This document shows positions 7,598-14,972 of a DNA stretch of 37,418 nt, in pieces. Numbering within the stretch: position 1 is the stretch's first letter; each line of letters starts with the position of its first letter. The notes beneath the pieces were generated by a model. That model searched no databases, was not told the origin of the DNA, and was given only the letters and a program-made list of their open reading frames with translations. The translations under genes and the position numbers were made by a program. The stretch is taken from assembly GCA_964427915.1 (NCBI GenBank), contig CAYRWA010000054.1:1-37418 (forward strand), read 5' to 3'. This DNA is from JAGLCW01 sp964427915. Its GTDB lineage: Bacteria > Caldisericota > Caldisericia > UBA6126.

Positions 7598-9274
7598 ATG
7601 AAAAAGAAAATTGATTGTTCTCCAGACACAAAAGAATATGCATCCTTTTTGCGAGTAAAAAAGATTAAAGGGAATCTGTATTTGTATGAAGTGACACCTT
7701 CTTACAATCCGGTAACCAAAAAACGAAGTCAAACATCCAAATACATTCGCAAGGTATATCCTCATGAAGACCTTCATAACATTACGCGAGATCCCCCACC
7801 CACTCCTATAGAGCTTCCCAAGCTTAAAGAGGTCAAAGCCTTTGGAGATGCCTATGTGTTTCATAGCTTGGTAGAAGAAATTGGTCTTGAGAAGATTTTA
7901 TTGAAATGCTTCTCCCAGGAGGATACTCATTTTCTACTACTACTAACGGCCTATCGGTTACTGTGTGGAGACTCTCTTTGCCATGTATCTTCATGGATGG
8001 AAACATCCGATTTGCTTTCTTTTTACCCCTATGAACAATCACTGTCTTCCTCCTCGATCTCCAAAACATTGCAGCGCATTGGGTGTTCCATCGACGAACA
8101 AAGTTCTCATTTCTTCTTGCATTGGAGCCAAACAATCAACCGAGAAGGAGAATCACTACTCTTTGATTTGACGTCTTTTTCTTCTCAGGCACGCCGCATG
8201 GAAGAATTGGAAATGGGATACTCCAAAGATCATTCCCCACACCCACAACTGAATATGGGGCTTCTGGTCAATCAAGAGCAGTATTTACCCATGGTTTACA
8301 AAGTGTACCCTGGATCGTTAAAGGATGTATCCTTGCTATCACATATGGTCCAAGAAGCAAAGCTTTTGGGTATTTCTTCCCTCCGCTTCATTCTAGACCG
8401 AGGATTCTATAGCACCTACAACCTGCATCATATGATCCAACATGATTTTTCTTTTTTACTTCCACTGCCGCGAACTGCTTCCAAGCTCACCAAAAAAATC
8501 ATGAAACAGCACCGAAAAGAACTCGATAGTCCATTACGCGCGGTTCTTGTAAAAGGAAAACCAGTCTATGCAGTCGGAGGATGGATTGACATGCCCCAGC
8601 TTCTTCCTCTCCTTGAAACCCCAGAAGTAGAATCTTCTTCCGGATCCATGTACTATGGATTGTTTTTGGATCCACAAAGGCAAGCACAAGAAAGCAGTAA
8701 GTTTGTCACGGAGCTTCTTCTCACAGAGAAAATGTTGCAAACTATCGATCTTTCCCTGTACACAAACAAACCAGACATCTTGAAAGAGATCGCTTCCAAA
8801 TGGGCTCCTTATTTTACCATCGAAGAAGATCCATTGGACCATACTCTTCACATCCGTAAGAATACCAAGGCAATACAAGACAGAATGCAATCCATGGGAA
8901 CCTTTATTCTGCTGAGCTCGACCGAGCTTGATTTGGTGTCCATGCTGACGCAATATCGACAGCGAGATGCTGTTGAAAAAGTCTTTGATGCAGGCAAGAA
9001 TGAATGCTTTGGAAATCCTCTTCGCGTGCATACAACAGAAACCATGAAAAGTACACTATTTATTCTTTTTCTAACCCTGATCATTCGAACCTATCTGGGA
9101 GGGAAAATGAAAACCAGCAGAATAGACTCTAGCTACTCTATTCGAGGTTTGTTTCTGGAACTTCACAAACTAAAGAAAGCGATTTGGCAAGGGAAAACAT
9201 GTCTATTAAATGAAATCACCAAAGCACAACGAATTATATTCCAGAAATTACAGATTGTGTTGCCTAACTCGTAG
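7598..9274 (+). CDS. IS1634-like DDE transposase
   Basis: A 558-residue transposase of the IS4 superfamily, most like IS1634/IS1549 members, which are typically about 550 residues long. The DDE catalytic residues are visible: first Asp in LLFDLTSFSS, second Asp in FILDRGFYS, and Glu in YRQRDAVEKVFDAGK, which fits the Y-x2-R-x3-E-x6-K signature of IS4-type enzymes. The stop codon lies inside the right inverted repeat. No ribosome binding site precedes the ATG; the promoter -10 box ends 6 bp upstream, implying leaderless translation. The reading frame is intact. Confidence 0.93.
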   Translation: MKKKIDCSPDTKEYASFLRVKKIKGNLYLYEVTPSYNPVTKKRSQTSKYIRKVYPHEDLHNITRDPPPTPIELPKLKEVKAFGDAYVFHSLVEEIGLEKILLKCFSQEDTHFLLLLTAYRLLCGDSLCHVSSWMETSDLLSFYPYEQSLSSSSISKTLQRIGCSIDEQSSHFFLHWSQTINREGESLLFDLTSFSSQARRMEELEMGYSKDHSPHPQLNMGLLVNQEQYLPMVYKVYPGSLKDVSLLSHMVQEAKLLGISSLRFILDRGFYSTYNLHHMIQHDFSFLLPLPRTASKLTKKIMKQHRKELDSPLRAVLVKGKPVYAVGGWIDMPQLLPLLETPEVESSSGSMYYGLFLDPQRQAQESSKFVTELLLTEKMLQTIDLSLYTNKPDILKEIASKWAPYFTIEEDPLDHTLHIRKNTKAIQDRMQSMGTFILLSSTELDLVSMLTQYRQRDAVEKVFDAGKNECFGNPLRVHTTETMKSTLFILFLTLIIRTYLGGKMKTSRIDSSYSIRGLFLELHKLKKAIWQGKTCLLNEITKAQRIIFQKLQIVLPNS

Positions 9275-9290
9275 AAGAGTTTAGGTTTTT
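9263..9290 (+). terminator. terminator formed by the right end of the element
   Basis: CCTAACTC (9263-9270) can pair with GAGTTTAGG (9277-9285, one bulge) and is followed by TTTTT (9286-9290). The stem is the right inverted repeat itself, and the T-run comes from the target duplication, so the insertion created its own intrinsic terminator at the transposase stop. Confidence 0.5.
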
Positions 9291-9292
9291 AG
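9286..9292. repeat. target-site duplication, right copy
   Basis: TTTTTAG immediately after the right inverted repeat, identical to 7481-7487. Confidence 0.75.
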
Positions 9293-9365
9293 AAATATGG
9301 TACAATAGTACAAGGTAATTCTATTTGGAGTAATTTCGTTAATCGATAAAGATATGGAGTTGATT

Positions 9366-9887
9366 ATGATTACGCAAAGCGATTTATCAGTTAAGGTGTT
9401 TCTTTTTGAAGAACTTTCTTGCGAATCTTCAAAAAGAATGGCTAAAACTGAATTGAACCGCATTCACAAACTTCTTTCCTCGTGGACACAAACAGACCTT
9501 ACAAGTGGGGAGCATGAAACAATTGAGTCTTTAATACATTGGCACAACACTTTTCTATCTACTAGCAACCCCTATTTTACAAAAGAAGGTCGATATTTCG
9601 GAAATGAAAGCTTCTTTTCTCAGTTCTTGTTCTTGGTGGAAAATGCATCTTTTCGAGAAACATACTATACGTTTACTTTAAAAAGTTATCCTTTCCCAGA
9701 TCATTTTTTCAAAGCAGATACTCCATCCCCTCCTCTTGTTTTCCCATGGTCCATTGTCGAAATGGTCTCTAATAAAGATTTCATCGCCACTCCTCCTGCG
9801 CCTATTTCAGGATCAGCCCACACATTCGAAACAGCTGATGATTTGATTCATCATATTGAATTGCTAAAGGGTTCCACTGCTTGTTAA
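9366..9887 (+). CDS. hypothetical protein next to the STAND-like NTPase
   Basis: A 173-residue soluble protein I do not recognise. The start at 9366 is preferred because GGAG (9356-9359) lies 6 bp upstream; an in-frame ATG at 9354 overlaps that GGAG. The protein is rich in aromatic residues and Ser, with a Pro-rich patch (TPSPPLVFPW) in its second half and no signal peptide or transmembrane segment. It ends 43 bp before the ATG of the large repeat NTPase and is probably co-transcribed with it. The IS1634-like element lies 80 bp upstream and may have displaced the original promoter; TACAAT at 9301-9306 is a possible -10. Confidence 0.7.
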   Translation: MITQSDLSVKVFLFEELSCESSKRMAKTELNRIHKLLSSWTQTDLTSGEHETIESLIHWHNTFLSTSNPYFTKEGRYFGNESFFSQFLFLVENASFRETYYTFTLKSYPFPDHFFKADTPSPPLVFPWSIVEMVSNKDFIATPPAPISGSAHTFETADDLIHHIELLKGSTAC

Positions 9888-9930
9888 TGATAACTACTAT
9901 GAATTATTCTTCTTGTTGGAAAGTTGCCCA

Positions 9931-12900
9931 ATGTATACTCTAGCATTTATTGCATACCTGCACATTTTTGCTTTACGATTCTTGGGAGGGCAATTTCCTG
10001 TCGTTTTAGAGACGATGAAGCAATATTCATTGTTGCAAAATGGTCTCATGTTTGTGACTCTTTTTTTCTTTACCGAAAGTATCGTCACAGCTCTTTCCTA
10101 CTGCCTTCTTCTTCAAAAACCCCATGCTCTTCGAAAGAAGCTTCAATACATTGCTTCAAAACTTCATATTAGGGCAAATGATTCTCCATCTGAAGCCCAC
10201 GGTGCAATAGATCAGGTTCAAGAATCCTTCGACAAAGCAATCAAAACAGCACTAGAAGAAATCACTACTTCTTCCAAAATATTTTCTCGTTTTCGTTTAA
10301 AAACAGCATCTTCTTGGATTAATTCTTTAAACATTGTTGTGCTTTTTATTCTTCTGATCAACGTTCAGTTTATTCTACCTTTCGCTACCATTTTGTTCAT
10401 TTTTTACATGTCCATTGTATTTTGTGGGATTTTTCTGATTGCTCATCGATTAACCATTCAATGGGTTGTTGATCCAAAAAAAAGTTCCCGTATTAGTATT
10501 TACCACCCTATATCCGAGCAGTATTCCACCCTTTATGCTACCATCGCTTCTCAAATTCAAGAATACATAAAGAATCAATACACTCCCATTGAAACAATAC
10601 TAGAGAAAGATCAGTACAAGCAGCCTGCCTTTTTTAGAATGCAAGGAGTCCGATGGATTGATCTCCAAAAAGGTTTTATTGTCAAAGATCCTGCCTTTAA
10701 AAAGGTATGCGATCACATTCAACACCAAAACGTAATGATACAGTCTGAAAAATCTAGCGGAAAGACAACGTTTGGCTATACAGTTGGATATGAGCTTGCA
10801 AAAAAGGGTCATTTGGTTCTCTACATTTCTTTTAAAACAACACAAATCACTCCTCAACAACTAGTAGAAATTGCATCCTTCCTAGATCAAGGAGACAGTT
10901 ATTTGATTCTTGATGATGTCCACCTTGCAGATGCAGACGAATTCTTCACTGAAGAATTTTATTCTTCTCTCAAACACCGCATTCTTTTCTTACGTCGAAA
11001 ACCTTCCCTATCGGCTCTAAAAAACTGTATTCAGCTTACATTTCAACCAAACCTACCCAGTCGTATTATTGAACGATTCCTTGTTATATTACGAAGAAAA
11101 GCCTCTGACAGTACTACCATTCAAGAGATACTATCGCAGCGAACTGCTCTTGAAAAGGTCCGCAATCTTTACGAATTATGTTTTGCATTGCAGGCACTTC
11201 AAGAAAACACTCCCATTGATAGCATCCTAATGGAAACGATTCGAGATTCCCATGCTGAAAATATTCTGTTACCTATTGCTTTTCTTGAACAATATGAAAT
11301 CCCTATTCGTAAAGACTTTTTGCAGAATTACTTATCAATTCCCTCTTCAGCCATAGAGAGCAGCTTGCATTCTTCTCCCCTGTTGCACACATTCTCGAAA
11401 GACAACCATGATTACGTGGGACTCTCCCATCCTTCTCTAGCAGATCAAATTGTATCACTATACCAGCATCACCCTACTTTTGGGAAAGATATACAACATT
11501 CGATCATGAATCTGTTTTCATTAGTAGATACACAGAAAATATTCCACATGGATGTATTTTTATATTATTACTTATTAATTTTGCCCGAAGAAGGCATGAT
11601 GGTACTGTCAAGAATTGATCCCGACGTTTGCAATCGTTTATGCAAATATGACAATTTCAAAGCCATATTAATCGACATCTTAAGTCGGGCTACGTTTGTC
11701 AATACCTCTATTTCGTATAACGTAGAGCACTCTCAACTGCATGACATTTTTTCTTCCTTCTCTCTATCGACCATAGAATCCCTTATGGATGCAATGCAGA
11801 AAAATTGCCAACTTCGCTGTTTACTGTTTGTTTTATACCACTATGAAAAATGCCATGAATTGCCCGTATCCATATTCCGTCAGCAGATTCAAGAAGCAAT
11901 TAACTTAACGGACATTGCGGACTTGCTTCTATTTCTTCAGAAAATTCAATATCCCCATCTTAATGAAATTCCTCCAAGTTTGTTTGCACGTAGAATTCAG
12001 GAATCTACCAATATGTCAGAAACAGGCTTGTTGCTCACTACACTAAAAGAAACCTTCTCTCCTGAACTCTTTAAAGTTATCATCAAGTTACTGCCTGCTT
12101 CCATTTTCATTCACCAAATTCAAAGCACAGACGATCTACCTTTTATTAGCAAGCTTATGAAAGACTTACAAAGCATAAACTACCCCTATATTGGTGAAAT
12201 TGAACCTGCAATGCTAGTAGAGAAAATTAAAGACAACGACAATGTAGAAACCATCACTTGGTTTCTTTCCACTTTGCAAATGACAGTAACTCCCTCCTTT
12301 TTTATGGCAGTTATTCAGCTCATCCCTCCTTCTCTCATTGGAGAGAAAATTGAACAATGCGATCAATTACGAAGTATTGGCTTGCTACTCTCTTACCTCG
12401 AAGAGATCCAATATCTTTATATCACAAAACTATCGCCGGTATTGTTTGAAACCAAGATTCGAATGGGAACCAATCTTCGTGATATTGGAATGCTTTTATG
12501 TACCTTGCAAGAAGTATGTACAAAAAGTTTTTTTAGTACAATATATCGATCTCTCTCTGTCAATGTTTTTATTGAGAAGATAAAGTGTCATAATAATCTC
12601 CAGGATATCGGCATTCTATTGATTGCTTTGCATAAAACTCAGTACCCTAATCTCCACAAGATATCTTCTTCCATTTTTCTAGAAAAAATGGAAGAAAACC
12701 CCTCTCTTTCACAGATTGAAACATTGTTAACTATTCTCCGGCAAATCCTTCCGATAGTTACTTTTGAGTCTCTTGTGTCTTCTATAAAAATATCTACCAT
12801 TCAAGAAAAAATGATAGCAAGTGAAGATCTTCCCGAAATCTGTTCTTTTTTAAATGCATTGTACAAGAACAAATATCGGAATATGCATCAAATTTCCGCT

Positions 12901-13158
12901 TCTATTTTCGTAGACAAAATTCAGAAAACAGATGATATTGAGGAAATTCAAAGCTTACTTAAAACACTTACGCGGATTCAGTTTACCCATACTGTTGAAA
13001 TTCTAGAGCTACTGGATCTTGATATGTTCCGCGATAAATTGATTTTCTCAAAAGACAAAGAAAAAATTGTATCTCTTCTTTGTCAGCTTCGACTAATTGA
13101 TTACCCATACATTGATGCGCTGGAAGATAGTATAAGGAGTCAGAATGAAAACGAATGA
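9931..13158 (+). CDS. membrane-anchored STAND-like P-loop NTPase with alternating helical repeats
   Basis: A 1075-residue protein. The N-terminal about 180 residues hold four hydrophobic segments (about 2-20, 35-58, 130-150, 155-175). A P-loop follows: QSEKSSGKTT at 271-280 (Walker A, Ser in place of the first Gly) and LILDD at 325-329 (Walker B). Residues 330-640 look like the helical and winged-helix part of a STAND or AAA ATPase (VGLSHPSLADQIVSLY). Residues 644-1063 are eleven regular helical repeats (separate entry). The ATG at 9931 is chosen because GGAAAG lies 7 bp upstream; an in-frame TTG at 9913 is possible. The overall plan of membrane anchor, NTPase switch and repeat sensor suggests a signalling or defence switch, but no effector domain is recognised and the function is unknown. 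Confidence 0.85.
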   Translation: MYTLAFIAYLHIFALRFLGGQFPVVLETMKQYSLLQNGLMFVTLFFFTESIVTALSYCLLLQKPHALRKKLQYIASKLHIRANDSPSEAHGAIDQVQESFDKAIKTALEEITTSSKIFSRFRLKTASSWINSLNIVVLFILLINVQFILPFATILFIFYMSIVFCGIFLIAHRLTIQWVVDPKKSSRISIYHPISEQYSTLYATIASQIQEYIKNQYTPIETILEKDQYKQPAFFRMQGVRWIDLQKGFIVKDPAFKKVCDHIQHQNVMIQSEKSSGKTTFGYTVGYELAKKGHLVLYISFKTTQITPQQLVEIASFLDQGDSYLILDDVHLADADEFFTEEFYSSLKHRILFLRRKPSLSALKNCIQLTFQPNLPSRIIERFLVILRRKASDSTTIQEILSQRTALEKVRNLYELCFALQALQENTPIDSILMETIRDSHAENILLPIAFLEQYEIPIRKDFLQNYLSIPSSAIESSLHSSPLLHTFSKDNHDYVGLSHPSLADQIVSLYQHHPTFGKDIQHSIMNLFSLVDTQKIFHMDVFLYYYLLILPEEGMMVLSRIDPDVCNRLCKYDNFKAILIDILSRATFVNTSISYNVEHSQLHDIFSSFSLSTIESLMDAMQKNCQLRCLLFVLYHYEKCHELPVSIFRQQIQEAINLTDIADLLLFLQKIQYPHLNEIPPSLFARRIQESTNMSETGLLLTTLKETFSPELFKVIIKLLPASIFIHQIQSTDDLPFISKLMKDLQSINYPYIGEIEPAMLVEKIKDNDNVETITWFLSTLQMTVTPSFFMAVIQLIPPSLIGEKIEQCDQLRSIGLLLSYLEEIQYLYITKLSPVLFETKIRMGTNLRDIGMLLCTLQEVCTKSFFSTIYRSLSVNVFIEKIKCHNNLQDIGILLIALHKTQYPNLHKISSSIFLEKMEENPSLSQIETLLTILRQILPIVTFESLVSSIKISTIQEKMIASEDLPEICSFLNALYKNKYRNMHQISASIFVDKIQKTDDIEEIQSLLKTLTRIQFTHTVEILELLDLDMFRDKLIFSKDKEKIVSLLCQLRLIDYPYIDALEDSIRSQNENE
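11860..13119 (+). repeat. coding repeat array: alternating 36- and 41-residue units
   Basis: The C-terminal 420 residues of the NTPase divide into eleven units in strict A-B alternation. A units are always 36 residues (six copies, e.g. LPVSIFRQQIQ ending QYPHLNE). B units are 41 residues (four copies, plus a fifth of 40, e.g. IPPSLFARRIQ ending FKVIIKL). Both share a core of [IL]-x-[SP]-S-[IL]-F-x3-I-x5-[NDL]-x3-I-x2-LL-x2-L. The super-repeat is about 77 residues. The DNA copies are diverged, so the array is old and not a recent tandem expansion. Confidence 0.85.
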
Positions 13159-13717
13159 GAACGCAATATCGCAAACGATTGAAACCATTGTTTTCGCTGG
13201 AGGATGCTTTTGGTGTATGGAGGCCGTTTTTTCCCTTCTTGATGGAGTTGTTTCCATAGAACCAGGGTATACTGGTGGATCAATGGAAGACCCTTCCTAC
13301 GAAGATGTTTGTACTGGGAGAACAGGTCATGCGGAGGCTGTGCGTGTTGTATATGATTCGTCGGTGATTCGTTTTGAAGAATTGTTATCCATTTTCTTTT
13401 CTGCTCACAACCCCACAACTCTCAATTCACAAGGACCTGACATAGGCACCCAGTATCGTTCCGCTCTATTCTATACAACAGAAGCACAAAAAAATACAAC
13501 GCTCTCTTATATCCAACACCTTACTGATTCAAAGGCATTTGAAAAACCGGTTGTTACTGAAATTGCAAAACTCCACTCCTTTTATCCTGCTGAACAACAT
13601 CACCATCAGTATTTTCAAAAGAATCCTCACCAAATGTATTGCCAAATCTCTATACAACCAAAAGTAGAGAAAATTAAGAAAACCCACACTTCCCTCTTGC
13701 AAAAAAGAGTTGGCTGA
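13145..13717 (+). CDS. msrA: peptide methionine sulfoxide reductase MsrA
   Basis: A 190-residue protein with the MsrA active-site motif FAGGCFWCMEAVF near the N-terminus (catalytic Cys in GCFW), followed by PGYTGG, GRTGHAEAV and GPDIGTQYRSALFY, all diagnostic of the family. It repairs S-methionine sulfoxide in oxidised proteins using thioredoxin. There is no signal peptide, so it acts in the cytoplasm. The ATG at 13145 overlaps the end of the NTPase gene by 14 bp and has AGGAGT about 4 bp upstream, so translation is probably coupled to the gene before it. No MsrB domain is fused. Confidence 0.96.
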   Translation: MKTNENAISQTIETIVFAGGCFWCMEAVFSLLDGVVSIEPGYTGGSMEDPSYEDVCTGRTGHAEAVRVVYDSSVIRFEELLSIFFSAHNPTTLNSQGPDIGTQYRSALFYTTEAQKNTTLSYIQHLTDSKAFEKPVVTEIAKLHSFYPAEQHHHQYFQKNPHQMYCQISIQPKVEKIKKTHTSLLQKRVG

Positions 13718-14950
13718 TTGGACCACCACTATAAAACTGCTGTTTATGGAACTCGTATTGATAAAGAGCTTATTCTTTCTATTGACTCCACCTCTCTTGA
13801 TCATTTTTTCCGTGTTTTTTTTTCCATTCCTTGGTACCGGACAAAACCCCAATATCAGCTCTACTTATTAGAGTATCTTGAACTACACCCCAAAAGAAAC
13901 CCCTTTTTTCGAGAACATTGTTCCTATGTTCAATATTGGGTTGCTTATCAAAACCAGCAGCCCATAGGACGAATTGCTGCATGGATTGATGATAAGTACG
14001 ATACGATTCTTCCTGGCAATGCCTCTCAAAAAACTGGTTGGATTGGTTTGTTTGAATGTATCTCTGACAAAACTGTCGCTCATGAACTACTAGAAACTGC
14101 CTGCGAGAGTTTACGGAGAAAAGGAGTTGCTACAATTCTTGGACCTGGTCGATTCAATGCTAGCTCTCAAATTGGTCTTCAAATACAAGGTTTTGATTCT
14201 CCTCCTTCCTTTATGGAACCATTTCACCCTCCCTATTACGAGCCTTACTTTTCTGCGTATGGCCAAAAGGTAAACGATTGGTTTTCCTTTGGAGTCGAAG
14301 AAAACAGTTTTCAAGCATACCTGGAAAGAATTCATAAAAATGAATCTCGCTACGGATCCTTGGAAGATCAGTTGCAAAGAAAAGGAATCCAGGTCTACTC
14401 TCCCACAAAAAAGAATCTTGCCTACGAAGTAGATCGAATTGTCTCCCTATACAATGATTTGTGGACAAGTCCTGAGCATCCTCAATTCTCCCCTCTTTGC
14501 TTCGGAGAGAAAAAAGCGTTACAGCAAGCCATTACTTTGTTTTGGGAACCATCTCTAATCCACATTGCCCAAACAAAAGACCGTGTTATTGTTGGCATCG
14601 GGATTACGGTGCCTGACATCAACGAAGCCTTCCTTGATTTTTCATATCGCTTTCCCCTGTATCCTTCCAAAGGTTCTTTGTTAATACAAGACCTGAGAGG
14701 TTTTTTCCAGATGTTTTTGAAAATTCATCGTCGCCGTTTTACGCGTGCACGCGTCTTGATACTAGGATCCAATATCCCTTTCAGTGGGCTCGAATCTGCT
14801 CTGTATAAGAACTTGTATCAGGCAGTCAAAGAAAGAGGAATTCAAAAGATATCCGCTTCCCAAATTGCTGACACAAACTTACCCATGATGAATCCTTTGC
14901 GTAAAATGGGTTCGATTGAGAAAGTTTGGCGAGTGTACCAATTGCAGTAA
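13718..14950 (+). CDS. GNAT-like acyltransferase family protein (YghO-like)
   Basis: A 410-residue protein resembling a widespread family annotated as GNAT or YghO-like N-acetyltransferases. Shared features are HPKRNPFF, then QPIGRIAAWID, WIGLFECI, a segment ILGPGRFNASSQIGL and FDSPPSFMEPFHPPYYEPY, and a second GNAT-like half around IGIGITVPDINEAF. The substrate is unknown. The start is a TTG directly after the msrA stop (TGATTG); no in-frame ATG lies close by, and the ribosome binding site is weak, which fits translational coupling. The following gene begins 22 bp after its stop. Confidence 0.75.
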   Translation: MDHHYKTAVYGTRIDKELILSIDSTSLDHFFRVFFSIPWYRTKPQYQLYLLEYLELHPKRNPFFREHCSYVQYWVAYQNQQPIGRIAAWIDDKYDTILPGNASQKTGWIGLFECISDKTVAHELLETACESLRRKGVATILGPGRFNASSQIGLQIQGFDSPPSFMEPFHPPYYEPYFSAYGQKVNDWFSFGVEENSFQAYLERIHKNESRYGSLEDQLQRKGIQVYSPTKKNLAYEVDRIVSLYNDLWTSPEHPQFSPLCFGEKKALQQAITLFWEPSLIHIAQTKDRVIVGIGITVPDINEAFLDFSYRFPLYPSKGSLLIQDLRGFFQMFLKIHRRRFTRARVLILGSNIPFSGLESALYKNLYQAVKERGIQKISASQIADTNLPMMNPLRKMGSIEKVWRVYQLQ

Positions 14951-14966
14951 ATCTACCATTTTTTTG

Positions 14967-14972
14967 TATACT
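14967..14972 (+). promoter_or_regulatory. candidate -10 box for the glycosyltransferase fusion
   Basis: TATACT ends directly before the first ATG (14973) and 6 bp before the second (14979). No ribosome binding site is seen. If used, transcription would start at about 14979 and give a leaderless mRNA beginning at the second ATG. The only -35-like sequence, TTGCAG at 14942-14947, is 19 bp away and poor. Confidence 0.3.

Larger units (their letters stand above)
7488..9285 (+). mobile_element. IS1634-like insertion sequence (IS4 superfamily), complete
   Basis: A 1798-bp element. The left terminal inverted repeat at 7488-7515 and the right one at 9258-9285 match at about 22 of 28 positions, including CCTAA at the tip and an unbroken AGTTAGGCAACA inside. 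The element is flanked by TTTTTAG on both sides. It contains a single intact transposase gene with its own consensus promoter. The matching target duplication suggests a fairly recent, uncorrupted insertion between 6955-7458 and 9366-9887. Family assignment rests on the transposase. Confidence 0.88.

Noticed and set aside
8534..9031. Antisense frame of 165 codons within the IS1634-like transposase
   Set aside because: Composition is that of a shadow of the transposase frame; no recognisable motif.
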